A DNA stretch of 64,000 bases from Saccharibacillus sp. CPCC 101409 (GCF_030518235.1 NZ_JAULSA010000004.1:124001-188000); one strand, 5' to 3'. Positions 50,951 through 59,790 are shown, counted from the stretch's first letter. The notes: generated by a model from the letters alone, not told the origin. A program made the numbers and translations.

Positions 50951-52778
50951 GCCGTTCCCCTCCTCCCGTATCGGGATAGCGTATTTCGACCAGCGTTCCC
51001 GTCCCGGCTCCTCTGCTGTGCACGTCGATCCCGTACTCGGGTCCGTACAGCAGTTTGAGCCGCTCGTGCACGCTGCGCAGCCCGAACGCGCCTTCTTCGC
51101 TTTCTTCCGGACGGTACAGCCGCTCGCGCAGCTCCCGGAGCCGGTCGGCCGATATGCCGCGCCCGTTGTCGCGCACCCGCACGGCGACGTCGCCCTGCTC
51201 GCGCACCGCGAAGATCACGATCCGGTTGTCGTCGTCCCGGCTGCGAATCCCGTGCACGATATAATTCTCGACGATCGGCTGAAGCGACAGCTTGGGAATT
51301 TCCAGTTCCATCAGTCCGGGCTCGGCCTGGATATCGTAAGCCAGCTTGTCTTTGTACCGAATCCGGAACAGCTCCAGATACAGCCGGCAGGCTTCCAGCT
51401 CGTCCTTGAGCGTGTGCCGCTCTTTCTGCTGCACGAATCCTTTGAACAGCATGGACAGGCTGTAGATCATCTCGCCCACGTCCCGCGCGCCCTGCGAGAC
51501 GGCCCGCATGCGGATCACTTCCAGCGTATTGTAGAGAAAATGCGGATTGATCCGCGCCTGGAGCGCCGCAAGTTCCGCGTGCTTCTGCTTGATATCCGCC
51601 TTGTAGACGCGGTCGATATGCCGGTTCAGTTCGTCGAGCATATCGTCGAAACTGCCGGCGATCTGGCCCAGTTCGTCTTCACGACGGTCTTTGAGCCGCG
51701 TGTTCAGATCTCCGCGCTTGACCTTCTGCGTCAAACGGATAATCCGGTTGGTTCTTCTCGCGAAGCTGACGATAAACAGCGAAGGCACGAGAATGGCGAA
51801 CGCGATGCACACCGCCCCGATCGTTTCGATCGTGCCGCGCAGATTGCGGTAGGACTCCGCCGCTTCCGCTTCGCTCATGATGCCCGCGATCGTGTAGCCG
51901 CCCGCCGTCGAAGCCAGCTTGTTGAAGTACAAACCGCCGGACGCGGACGGACCGGACGAATTGACGTCGTACACCGTTTCAAGCCCGTCGGCATACGGAA
52001 ACTTTTTGCCGTAATAACGGCCCGACGTATCGAACAGCACCGTTCCGTCGGCGGCCAGCACGAAAATATCGCCGCGCATTTCTTTCTCGTAAGCGGTCAG
52101 CGCGTCCGACAGCCGCTGCGAATCGAACCAGACGGTCAGCTGGCCCAGGTTCTTGAGCGTCTGCTTGTCGTTGACCGGCACGGTGACGGAATAAACGTCC
52201 GGCTGCTCGCCGCCCAGTTCTCTGCGCACCCAGGTATTGGGAGCGGAAGCGTTCGCGTTCTGGATCGCCATCGCTTCGGGCACGTACGAGTGGGAAGCGT
52301 TGACGGACAGCGCTTTGAATTCCCGGCCGCTGCCGAACGCGTACAGCACCTGCTGTTCGCTGCTGTACAGGATCAGCGCCCGGATATCGGTTTTGGACAC
52401 GAGCAGATTCTCCATATACTGCTTGGCTCCGGCGGAGTCGAAGCCGGTTTGTCCGTAACGGTCGAGCCGGTACTGCACATATTCCGCGTAAGGATGCATC
52501 AGGAAATAAGCAAGATCGAGCGACAGCGCGTCGTCCCGGTAAATATCGGGCATCATCGACTGCGCTTCGCCCATGCGAAGGCCCATATAGCGGTCGATCG
52601 CGGACATGGCCGCTTTCTGGTTGTCGAGCTCGCGGCGAACGGCCGACTGCGACATGGACACGAACATGAAGTATGAAAAAGCGATAACCGTCACGATTGT
52701 AATGAAGGAAAAAAGCAGGATCGCTTTGGTAAACAAATTGTTTTTGACGGTTCTGCGGTAAAAGCCGAGGATGTCCAA
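50925..52778 (-). CDS. Sensor histidine kinase (YesM family)
   Basis: A 617-residue kinase, TTG start at 52778 six bases after GGGGGAG. Helix 1 is near 18-42 and helix 2 near 305-330, giving a ~260-residue extracytoplasmic dCache-like sensor (LLVSKTDIRALILYSSEQQVLYAFGSG; GDIFVLAADGTVLFDTSGRYYG). HAMP follows, then the His_kinase domain with LQARINPHFLYNTLEVIRM (phosphorylated His) and HATPase_c with PIVENYIVHGI and VRDNGRGIS. YesMN systems usually respond to extracellular sugars and control a neighbouring LplABC-type importer, which is present here. Confidence 0.94.
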   Translation of the reverse strand: MDILGFYRRTVKNNLFTKAILLFSFITIVTVIAFSYFMFVSMSQSAVRRELDNQKAAMSAIDRYMGLRMGEAQSMMPDIYRDDALSLDLAYFLMHPYAEYVQYRLDRYGQTGFDSAGAKQYMENLLVSKTDIRALILYSSEQQVLYAFGSGREFKALSVNASHSYVPEAMAIQNANASAPNTWVRRELGGEQPDVYSVTVPVNDKQTLKNLGQLTVWFDSQRLSDALTAYEKEMRGDIFVLAADGTVLFDTSGRYYGKKFPYADGLETVYDVNSSGPSASGGLYFNKLASTAGGYTIAGIMSEAEAAESYRNLRGTIETIGAVCIAFAILVPSLFIVSFARRTNRIIRLTQKVKRGDLNTRLKDRREDELGQIAGSFDDMLDELNRHIDRVYKADIKQKHAELAALQARINPHFLYNTLEVIRMRAVSQGARDVGEMIYSLSMLFKGFVQQKERHTLKDELEACRLYLELFRIRYKDKLAYDIQAEPGLMELEIPKLSLQPIVENYIVHGIRSRDDDNRIVIFAVREQGDVAVRVRDNGRGISADRLRELRERLYRPEESEEGAFGLRSVHERLKLLYGPEYGIDVHSRGAGTGTLVEIRYPDTGGGERHVQSVSGG

Positions 52779-52880
52779 TCGTCACTCCCCCTCTTCGTAA
52801 TCCCGGCGCCCCTATCATTTTACCATAGGCGATAGAAAGCGTTTCATATAGGGTTCAGATTAAAGATTGAAAGGGGGAAA

Positions 52881-52920
52881 ATAAAGAAAACGACCTCCGC
52901 CTTATAAAAGGAGAAAGTCG
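52881..52920 (-). terminator. Probable terminator of the XRE-ImmA/IrrE gene
   Basis: On the minus strand CGAC--CTCC pairs with GGAG-GTCG around a TTTTATAAGGC loop, followed by a T-rich tract. It lies 55 bp after the stop at 52975. Confidence 0.5.
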
Positions 52921-52974
52921 ATTCGGAGAAATACAAAGTTCGATCGAGAGCTTTATTTTAAAATCCAAAGCTCC

Positions 52975-54156
52975 TTAACGCACTTTTTTTCTTCGTTCAA
53001 GCGGCATAACATTCAGATTCGATTCAGCTTCTTTTTTATAAGCTTCGAGAAAATCTTCATCCAGCCCGAGAATTCTTGACAGTAAAACATCGTCGAACAA
53101 AGTGAGGTCCATTAAAGCTTCTACGGAAGACAGATTGTTTTCAAATAAGAATTTGAGCGAACTTCTTACTTTTCCAGGTCTGATTAATTTGATTTCCTGA
53201 TCCAGGGGCTCGCTTTGCATATACTTCAAACGATTCATCGAAGCGTAGAAATACCGATGCTGCTCGTAAGTCATTTTGTTCAATCGATAAGCTTGCCGAG
53301 CCATAACCTGTATGGAAACCTGCCATTTTTTCTTTAACTCTACATACGAATCCGGATTGGATATTTTATGAACAGACTCCAGATCCGCTTCAAATTCGAT
53401 TGGAGGAAGAAGGAAATAAGCGGCAAACTCATTGGCTTCATTTTCCAATTGTTGATGCTCGGTCTTGGTCAACTCGCTCATGTCTATTCCGCTATGCAGA
53501 AGAAGGTGCCCCAATTCATGAGACAGGTCAAAGTTTCTTCTCACTGCGGATTTTTTCAAACGTCCCAGCATAATAATCGGTCGATCCCGCTCGCTCCACA
53601 CGCTATAAGCGTCGACGCTCTCGATAAGGGATTTTTCGAAAATAAACGCCCCGTTCTTCTCCAACAAAAAAAGAAGCCGGTCGTTTCGTTCTTCAATGCC
53701 GATCGCGGTTCTTGCATACTCGGCTATATGCCGGATCGACTCCGTTACACTTAACGATTCATGATGTTCGGTCATAAACTTTATGGCATATTTGCGAAGG
53801 TCCGCAAGACGGTTCGTTGGATAGACCACTTCCTGCTCAAAAAGATCGAGCAGTCCTTCGATATGCTCAAGATGCGCCGCTTCGTATTTCGTTTTCATCG
53901 GACTGCTGATTTCTTTACATCGGTAAGCGACCCGGCTCGAATCGATCTTCTTTTTCACGGATCTCGGTTCGTAAAAGTATTTGACTTTAACGTGAAATAA
54001 ATCTTTCATCCGGTTTACGATTTCCAGTTTAGGCCCATTGTAGTTGTTTTCATACTGCCATATCGACTGTTCGGTTACACCAAGAATTCGGGCCAATTCG
54101 CTTCGGGAATATCCATGCAGCAGTCGAATATCCGTCAGTTTTTCTCCAATAAACAT
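52975..54156 (-). CDS. XRE-ImmA/IrrE fusion: HTH repressor with metallopeptidase domain
   Basis: A 393-residue protein. Residues 5-60 are an XRE helix-turn-helix (LTDIRLLHGYSRSELARILGVTEQSIWQYENN). The middle holds an ImmA/IrrE metallopeptidase with FDLSHELGHLLLHSGID (HExxH-type zinc site, about 210) and the downstream Glu in ENEANEFAAYFLLPP. The C-terminal ~110 residues are helical and unassigned. The architecture matches the spr1629-type repressor/antitoxin group (family recollection, moderate certainty). The coding sequence is visibly AT-richer than neighbours, suggesting horizontal acquisition. It follows the unknown gene at 54213 by 56 bp; palindromes at 55009-55057 are plausible autoregulatory sites. 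Confidence 0.85.
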   Translation of the reverse strand: MFIGEKLTDIRLLHGYSRSELARILGVTEQSIWQYENNYNGPKLEIVNRMKDLFHVKVKYFYEPRSVKKKIDSSRVAYRCKEISSPMKTKYEAAHLEHIEGLLDLFEQEVVYPTNRLADLRKYAIKFMTEHHESLSVTESIRHIAEYARTAIGIEERNDRLLFLLEKNGAFIFEKSLIESVDAYSVWSERDRPIIMLGRLKKSAVRRNFDLSHELGHLLLHSGIDMSELTKTEHQQLENEANEFAAYFLLPPIEFEADLESVHKISNPDSYVELKKKWQVSIQVMARQAYRLNKMTYEQHRYFYASMNRLKYMQSEPLDQEIKLIRPGKVRSSLKFLFENNLSSVEALMDLTLFDDVLLSRILGLDEDFLEAYKKEAESNLNVMPLERRKKVR

Positions 54157-54212
54157 AATCCGCCCTCTTTCTTAAATCCCTGCCTATTATCTAAGTGAGA
54201 CAAGCCATTGGC

Positions 54213-54953
54213 CTATCCGTTTTTCTCCGCATCTTTTGAAGCCACCGAATAGCCGTACTCTTCCGCTTCGCCCGAAAACTCGCTTTCCGGCTCCTGGGCA
54301 AGCGCGCTGATCGCTTCGGTATCGAATTCGATTCCCGTATGTCCCAAATGACGCGACAAATCATCAATTTCCACCATTTCTACTGTACTGCCTTGTTTGA
54401 ACTCGGGCATCCATAAAGAAACTTTAGACAGCATTTTGCTTTCGGAATCAACCGCATAAGTCACCATATAGAAACGTTCAAAATCGGCTTGAAGCTTAAT
54501 TTGCTCGTCCTGCAAAGAATGTTGAGGCGCAATCTCGTCAAATTGCAGCGTTCCTTGAAATTCGGTTTTAAGCTCATCGAAGTTAATATTGGAATTAATG
54601 CGAGAAAGGTTAACCAGATAGCTGTCGGCTTGGTTGATATCTAATTCATAAGCAGGTTTTCGACCTTTGATAATCGTTGTATTTTTGATTAGAAGAAGCG
54701 ATTTCATTCTAGGGATGACGAACTGCAAGTAAGACCATGTATAGCCGGCTTTAGCAGGTTGATAATCCAGTCCCATATCTTCGACCTCTCTGGAAACCTG
54801 ATCGTCGATATGATTGCCTCTTACCCAGGCATAAGCCGAACTGACACGCAGTTCCTGCCGCTTTACGCTTCTTTCGATCGCATAACGATTATAACCGCCT
54901 TCGATCCCCCGAACCAGCTGCCGATTCAATTCCTCTTCAAAAGAATAGCCCAT
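54213..54953 (-). CDS. Unknown protein paired with the XRE-ImmA/IrrE gene (DUF5986-like, possible toxin)
   Basis: A 246-residue cytoplasmic protein, ATG 54953 after AGGAGG. The N-terminal third is helical and basic (FEEELNRQLVRGIEGGYNRYAIERSVKRQELRVSSAYAWVRGNHIDDQV). The middle has FVIPRMKSLLLIKNTTIIKGRKPAYELDINQADSYLVNLSRIN, and the C-terminal third is acidic. It may belong to DUF5986, often found next to repressors of this type, but I cannot confirm it. Base composition is as AT-rich as its neighbour. With the repressor gene 56 bp downstream the pair resembles a toxin-antitoxin or defence module; toxicity is unproven. Confidence 0.6.
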   Translation of the reverse strand: MGYSFEEELNRQLVRGIEGGYNRYAIERSVKRQELRVSSAYAWVRGNHIDDQVSREVEDMGLDYQPAKAGYTWSYLQFVIPRMKSLLLIKNTTIIKGRKPAYELDINQADSYLVNLSRINSNINFDELKTEFQGTLQFDEIAPQHSLQDEQIKLQADFERFYMVTYAVDSESKMLSKVSLWMPEFKQGSTVEMVEIDDLSRHLGHTGIEFDTEAISALAQEPESEFSGEAEEYGYSVASKDAEKNG

Positions 54954-55008
54954 TGCTCCATCCTCCTCCTAGTCATTTGATCACTAGTTAGATTGTATAG
55001 CACGGGCT

Positions 55009-55057
55009 CGTTTTTTTAAAGAAAAAACGTAAATATTCTATTTTTCTTAAAGAAAAA
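55009..55057 (-). promoter_or_regulatory. Two related AT-rich palindromes at the islet promoter
   Basis: CGTTTTTT-N5-AAAAAACG (55009-55029) and the perfect TTTTTCTT-A-AAGAAAAA (55041-55057) share TTAAAGAAAAA. A minus-strand -10 TATACA lies at 54994-54999 and its -35 would fall inside the first palindrome, as expected for an autorepressor site. Confidence 0.5.
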
Positions 55058-55058
55058 T

Positions 55059-55817
55059 TCAAATCCCTTCCATCTCCAGCACCACCGGACAGTGATCGCT
55101 GCCCATAATCAGACAGTCGATCCGCGCGTCCGTCAGCCTGGGCGCAAGGCGTTCGGAAGCGAGGAAATAGTCGATTCTCCAGCCGATATTGCGTTCTCTG
55201 ACCTTGGACATATACGACCACCAGCTGTACACGTCTTCGCGGTCCGGGTAGAAGTAGCGGAAGGTATCGATAAAACCGGATTCGAGCAGCCCGGTCATTT
55301 TGCCCCGCTCCTCGTCCGTGAAGCCGGAGTTGCCGATATTCGAGCGCGCGTTCTTCAAGTCGATCTCTTGATGCGCCACGTTCAGATCGCCGCAGACCAC
55401 GACCGGCTTATCCGCGTCGAGCTTGTTCAAATAGCCGCGGAAGCGATCTTCCCATTCCAACCGGTACGGCAGGCGGGTCAGATCGCGCTTGGCGTTCGGC
55501 GTATAAACGTTGACCAGATAAAAGCCTTCGTATTCCAGCGTCAGGATGCGCCCTTCGTCCTCCGAATCGTTTTCGATGCCGTAGCGGACGGACAGCGGCC
55601 GAATCTTGGTAAACACGGCGGTGCCGGAGTAGCCTTTTTTCAGCGCGTAATTCCAGTACTGATAGTACTCCCGCGTCGGCTCCATCGTGATCTGGCCTTC
55701 CTGGAGCTTGGTCTCCTGCACACAGAAAATATCCGCGTCCATAAGCTCGAAATAATCGCTGAATCCTTTATTGACCGCGGCCCGCAGGCCGTTGACGTTC
55801 CATGAAACAAGCTTCAT
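55059..55817 (-). CDS. exoA: Exodeoxyribonuclease III (AP endonuclease)
   Basis: A 252-residue Mg-dependent DNA repair enzyme of the ExoIII/ExoA family, which nicks abasic sites and degrades 3' ends. MKLVSWNVNGLRA, IFCVQETKLQEGQ (metal-binding Glu), NVYTPNAKRDLTRLPYRLEWEDRF, VVCGDLNVAHQEIDL (Asp and Asn), GFTDEER and the terminal MGSDHCPVVLEM (catalytic Asp-His) are all present. ATG 55817 after GGAAGGAG. It stands alone with the membrane-protein gene 111 bp upstream. Normal length for the family. Confidence 0.97.
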   Translation of the reverse strand: MKLVSWNVNGLRAAVNKGFSDYFELMDADIFCVQETKLQEGQITMEPTREYYQYWNYALKKGYSGTAVFTKIRPLSVRYGIENDSEDEGRILTLEYEGFYLVNVYTPNAKRDLTRLPYRLEWEDRFRGYLNKLDADKPVVVCGDLNVAHQEIDLKNARSNIGNSGFTDEERGKMTGLLESGFIDTFRYFYPDREDVYSWWSYMSKVRERNIGWRIDYFLASERLAPRLTDARIDCLIMGSDHCPVVLEMEGI

Positions 55818-55928
55818 TCGTTCGTTCTCCTTCCGGCACCGGTTTTACTGGATTATTTGGCACCCTGTTAAAAAGGGCCCGACTGCCAGTGTACCATAGG
55901 TTCCGCCGGATGCGCCGGGATGTGTTTT

Positions 55929-57500
55929 TCAGACGGCATCGCTGCGTCCGCTTTTTTTACGCCGCCGGATCAGCCAGCCGATTCCTTGCAGCAGTAAAAA
56001 AATAACGTAAAGCGGAACCAGGGTCAAAATCGTGTTCGCGAACAGCTGGCCGGCGATCGGCTGCCATTCTATTCCCCCGAGCATCGCTCCGGCTGTCTGG
56101 ACAACCAGTACCGCGGCGGCGCCATAGAACGGAACCGGCCACTTCGTACGCCTTCTCCAGTAAGCGCCCGCGATCGGAAGCGAAACGATATTCAGCAGCA
56201 TGAACGGGACAAGCCCTTCGTAATATTGCGTTTCGGCATCGGGTGTCCAATTCGGCAGCTTCCTCCAGGTTACGAAGAACTCAACGGCCAGCAGGATAAC
56301 GAAAAGGATGCCAAACCCCATATCGACCGCCTTCGTTTTGCGCGGTTCTTCGACCGGTTCGGACAGGACCTTCTTTCGCCCCCGTTCGTCGGTTTCGTCC
56401 AGCGTAACGAACTTTCGGTCCAGCGCCGTCATGCGGCGTATGATAACGAACAGCACAACGGCAAAAAAAGCGAAAAAGCCGTTTACGATAAGCAGCTCCG
56501 TATAATGCAGCATCGAAATTCCGCCGCGCAGTCCCGCCGCGGATAGGCCGGCCAACTGCAGGGCGACGATCGCCAGAACGTCCGCCGGCAGCCTGTACCA
56601 GACCCCGCTCAGGCTTCCGCGCCAGTACCGGCCGATCACGGCGAGCGCGGTCAGGTTGAACAAGACCAGCGCGAAGCTGCCGGATTGAGCATCGCTCGGC
56701 CACTGAAATCCGCCGTCCGGCAGAGGCGTCCAGTTCGAGATCCACAGCAGCCCCAGCAGAAAGTTCAGCGCCAGAACGGCATTATACGCGGGACGGAAAA
56801 ATCTTCGGTCGTTTTCGCGGTTGGCCCTGCGCTCGCGCAGCATCATGCCCGGCGTTTTGAGCGGGTACGGATATTCTTTTCGGCGCCGGAGCCGTTTACC
56901 CAATTCGAACCGCACGGTGCCGTCGTCGGGCCGTTTGGGCAGCAGCTCGTACTCGTGCACAAAATCTTCCGCTTTCATCTCCCGCAGATTGAGTTCGGTC
57001 GTATAAACGGGAACCCCCGCAGCGCGAAGACCGCGGATCGCGGTATCGAAGTCATCACGCTGATTGCCGGAGCGCAGCGGCATGCATTTGGCATATCCGA
57101 TACGGCCGTCTTCGCCTTCGTACCGCAGAACCAGATTCGCGCCGATCCAGAATGTATATCCGTGTTTGCGCCGATCGCTCGTCCACCCTTCCTTTGCAAT
57201 CAGCGCTTCGAGAATCCGTCCTTCGGGGAGCATATTTTCTTCGATCTCCTCCAGCATGACAAGATCCCGGTAATTGCGGTCCGGGGCGCGTCCGGGCAAA
57301 TCGGGCGGAAAAGCTCCTCTGCGCAGCAAATGGGCAAAAAAAGCGAACAGCACGGTACCCATTGTCGTTAAGTAAACGCCCACCCACAGCTCGCGCATAC
57401 CCAGGTATACGGCCGCCGCCAGACCGACCAGCGCGGTCGCGGCAAACAGCAGCAGGCAAAATCGCGCAATCCCTCCGCCTTTATAAGCGTTATTTTCCAA
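55929..57500 (-). CDS. Multi-spanning membrane protein, unknown function
   Basis: A 523-residue protein, TTG start at 57500 with GGGGAAG eight bases upstream. Two helices at the N-terminus (about 14-58) are followed by a ~190-residue soluble region with a compact domain: ALIAKEGWTSDRRKHGYTFWIGANLVLRYEGEDGRIGYAKCMPLRSG, possibly ligand-binding. Then come eight or so further helices in two similar sets, each with a WISNWTPLPDG or WRKLPNWTPDAE motif, which suggests an internal duplication. The C-terminus is basic. No family is recognised. Confidence 0.7.
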   Translation of the reverse strand: MENNAYKGGGIARFCLLLFAATALVGLAAAVYLGMRELWVGVYLTTMGTVLFAFFAHLLRRGAFPPDLPGRAPDRNYRDLVMLEEIEENMLPEGRILEALIAKEGWTSDRRKHGYTFWIGANLVLRYEGEDGRIGYAKCMPLRSGNQRDDFDTAIRGLRAAGVPVYTTELNLREMKAEDFVHEYELLPKRPDDGTVRFELGKRLRRRKEYPYPLKTPGMMLRERRANRENDRRFFRPAYNAVLALNFLLGLLWISNWTPLPDGGFQWPSDAQSGSFALVLFNLTALAVIGRYWRGSLSGVWYRLPADVLAIVALQLAGLSAAGLRGGISMLHYTELLIVNGFFAFFAVVLFVIIRRMTALDRKFVTLDETDERGRKKVLSEPVEEPRKTKAVDMGFGILFVILLAVEFFVTWRKLPNWTPDAETQYYEGLVPFMLLNIVSLPIAGAYWRRRTKWPVPFYGAAAVLVVQTAGAMLGGIEWQPIAGQLFANTILTLVPLYVIFLLLQGIGWLIRRRKKSGRSDAV

Positions 57501-57651
57501 GTCGGTTTCTTCCCCTTTCGGTCGTTCTCCGGTTATCGTCTATTCCTCGGAGATGTTTAACATTTTATATATAACGCAACGATTTTCAAAAAGTTTCCTC
57601 TATATTTATATTCATCTTCTTACCCGGGCGAATATGCGTTCCCTTTTCGGG

Positions 57652-57760
57652 TTGACGCGCGTGTTCCGCGCTGGTATAGTGAACCCATACGATAACGAAC
57701 GGCGCGGGGAAGCACCCTGCGGACGAGTCTTTGCGACTCTGTCCGCAGGGTGCTTTTTTG
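57652..57760 (+). ncRNA. Short promoter-terminator transcript before the secreted coiled-coil gene
   Basis: A near-ideal SigA promoter, -35 TTGACG (57652-57657), 17-bp spacer, -10 TATAGT (57675-57680), is followed by a very strong terminator: 14-bp stem AGCACCCTGCGGAC (57711-57724) / GTCCGCAGGGTGCT (57741-57754), an inner GAGTC/GACTC stem and TTTTT. The predicted RNA is about 75 nt. It either attenuates the gene at 57805 or is a free small RNA. It resembles 6340-6418 in plan. Confidence 0.6.
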
Positions 57761-57804
57761 CGTTTCGCTTCGCTGTCGAATCTTTCGAATTGGAGCTGAG
57801 TTTA

Positions 57805-58593
57805 TTGTCCGTTCTGCCGAAATTGCACCGCCGTTTCGTTCCGCTGCTGCTGTCCCTGTGTCTGGTTCTGCCGCTGTTTGCGCTGCCGGAGCGAACCGCG
57901 TCCGCCGCGGATGCCTGGGTCTCCGCCCTGTCGGGCATCGATACGATGTACGACGGATACACCGCGCTGGAAACGGCGAACAAGATCGAGAAGCTGGAGA
58001 TCCAAGCGCTGCGCAAAGACAGCGCCGAGCGCCTGAAGAGTGTCAACGCCACCGTCAAAACCATCGACAAAGCCAAGATCGAGAAGCTGGCGGCAGCCGC
58101 GGCAGCCTTGCAAACCAAACATGCCGCCCTGCTGAAGCAGTACAGCGATCTGGGTAAGCAGGCTTCCGAAGCGCGCAAGCGCAAAGACAAGAAATCGGCC
58201 GATCTGCTCGACTTGAAGCGCAACAACCTCAAGCCGTCCGTCGAAGCCGCCAAGCTCGAGATCAAGAACGCCAAAGAAGCTCTGGCCGCCGCCAAGAAGC
58301 AGGCGGCTGCCAAAGCCAAAACGGTCAAAGATGCGCTTGTCCAGGTCGCGGCGTTCAAGAAGCAGGTGACCGCGGAGAACAAGTCGATCGCCGCGTTCAA
58401 CAAGACCCGCGCCGCTTCTTACAAGCGCTACAGAAGCGCTGTCAAATCCGGCAACGCGATTACCGCGGCGGCCGAGCTGACGCTGATGTACAATCAGCTC
58501 GGCAAGATCCACGGCTCGCAGCAGAAGATCTACGGCTGGGAGAAACAGATCGCGTCCGCGATCAAAGCGGCGGCGGGCAAACTGCCGTCCTGA
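57805..58593 (+). CDS. Secreted coiled-coil protein
   Basis: A 262-residue protein from TTG 57805, with GGAGCTGAG upstream; longer in-frame starts would run through the promoter and terminator described at 57652. Residues 1-37 form a signal peptide (basic MSVLPKLHRR, hydrophobic LLLSLCLVLPLFAL, cleavage near ASA-AD). Nearly all the rest is a Lys/Ala-rich heptad coiled coil (AAKLEIKNAKEALAAAKKQAAAKAKTVKDALVQV), then a short Tyr/Ser segment. It is likely exported and may bind cell wall or other surface proteins. No enzymatic domain is seen. Confidence 0.75.
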   Translation: MSVLPKLHRRFVPLLLSLCLVLPLFALPERTASAADAWVSALSGIDTMYDGYTALETANKIEKLEIQALRKDSAERLKSVNATVKTIDKAKIEKLAAAAAALQTKHAALLKQYSDLGKQASEARKRKDKKSADLLDLKRNNLKPSVEAAKLEIKNAKEALAAAKKQAAAKAKTVKDALVQVAAFKKQVTAENKSIAAFNKTRAASYKRYRSAVKSGNAITAAAELTLMYNQLGKIHGSQQKIYGWEKQIASAIKAAAGKLPS

Positions 58594-58648
58594 TCCGGCG
58601 GTTCGCAGCCTGCCGGTTACCCGGCTTTACGGATTACGACTCGGCCGG

Positions 58649-59746
58649 TTATTTCGCCGAATCGACCAGCCAGTCGGCCAGCTCTTCGGTCTGGGACAGC
58701 ACCGCCAGCGGATCGTAGTACCACGACCGCTCTTCTTTCCAGACATAGACGCGATCGTTTTTGACCGCATCCAGCGTGCTCCACAGCGGATCGGCTTTGA
58801 GATCGTCCAGCGTTCGCTTGTTCGAAGTCAGGACGATATAGTCGCCGGCGTATTTCGGCAGCAGTTCTTCGGACAGCTCCATCCACTGCTTTTTCATAAT
58901 CTCGTCCGCCACGGCTTCGGGCGGCTTGCGGCCGAGCGCCTGGTACACCGGCTGTCCGCCGCGTCCGAAGTTGTCGCCGTAAGCATACGGCACCTTGTCG
59001 ATGTCTTCGATAATCGAGAAAGAAGCGTCGGCCGGAATCGCCGCGTCGACGCGGGCTTTGGCTTCGGCGATCCGTTTATCGTAATCCTCCAGCCAGGCCG
59101 CCGCTTTGTCTTCGATGCCGAACAGCTGGCCGAAGTAAGTCAATTCTTCGTCGGCGTTCTTCAGATCGCCGTAAGGCACCACAACGGTCGGAGCGATCTT
59201 GCTGTATGCTTCGTAGTTGTCCGCGTTACCGGTCAGGATCATATCCGGCTGCAGCGACAGCACTTTCTCCATCGACGGATTGCCGTAATCGCCGATGTCT
59301 TCGACGTCCCCGCCCAGTCCTTTTGTGTACGGATTCTTCATCTGAAGGCCCGGGGTTCCGATCGGCTTCACGCCGAGCGCCAGCAGCGGCGCGTAATATT
59401 CGTCGGCCACCAGGCGCTGCGGAGAAGACGGGATCTCGATCGGGCCTTCGACCGTTTCGACCGTACGGGTCGACGCCTCCGCAGCCGGCGTTCCGCTTGA
59501 ATCGGCGGCGCCGGCCGATTCGTTATTTTCGGCCGCTTCCGCGGAGCCGCTGTCGGCCGTTTTCCCATTATCTTCGTTTTGGGCATCGACGGAAGCCTGC
59601 GTTTGTCCGCTGCCTGCCGCCGCTTCTTGGCCGCCCTGCGCGCCGCACGCGGCCAGCATCAGCATAATCAGCGCCAGCGCGAGTACGCCTGCCATTTTTC
59701 CCCGGTGAACAAGACCCGAATCCGGACGTTTCCAAAAGATGTGCAT
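58649..59746 (-). CDS. Iron-siderophore ABC transporter substrate-binding lipoprotein
   Basis: A 365-residue FecB/FhuD-type binding protein. The signal peptide ends LMLAAC (Cys about 34), then a Gly/Ala/Glu/Asp linker to about 95. The binding domain starts with the usual GPIEIPSSPQRLVADEYYAPLLALGVKPIG, continues with EKVLSLQPDMILTG and ends WYYDPLAVLSQTEELADWLV. ATG 59746 after AAGGGGG. A Fur box at 59776-59790 overlaps the promoter area, so it should be induced by iron starvation. No permease or ATPase gene is adjacent. The AraC/PBP regulator gene follows upstream on the same strand. Confidence 0.93.
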   Translation of the reverse strand: MHIFWKRPDSGLVHRGKMAGVLALALIMLMLAACGAQGGQEAAAGSGQTQASVDAQNEDNGKTADSGSAEAAENNESAGAADSSGTPAAEASTRTVETVEGPIEIPSSPQRLVADEYYAPLLALGVKPIGTPGLQMKNPYTKGLGGDVEDIGDYGNPSMEKVLSLQPDMILTGNADNYEAYSKIAPTVVVPYGDLKNADEELTYFGQLFGIEDKAAAWLEDYDKRIAEAKARVDAAIPADASFSIIEDIDKVPYAYGDNFGRGGQPVYQALGRKPPEAVADEIMKKQWMELSEELLPKYAGDYIVLTSNKRTLDDLKADPLWSTLDAVKNDRVYVWKEERSWYYDPLAVLSQTEELADWLVDSAK

Positions 59747-59775
59747 AAATAAGCCCCCTTATGTATCTCTGTTAT

Positions 59776-59790
59776 TGATTATCATTCTCA
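59776..59790 (-). promoter_or_regulatory. Fur box of the siderophore-binding lipoprotein gene
   Basis: On the minus strand TGAGAAT-G-ATAATCA matches the 7-1-7 Fur consensus TGATAAT-N-ATTATCA at 12 of 14 arm positions, 30 bp before the ATG. A -10-like GATAAT lies inside it. Confidence 0.75.

Noticed and set aside
52830..52860. CcpA (cre) site upstream of the YesM-type kinase gene, GAAAGCGTTTC
   Set aside because: One base is missing compared with the cre consensus. The similar sequence before the lplA-type gene (near 49289-49303) also deviates at key positions.
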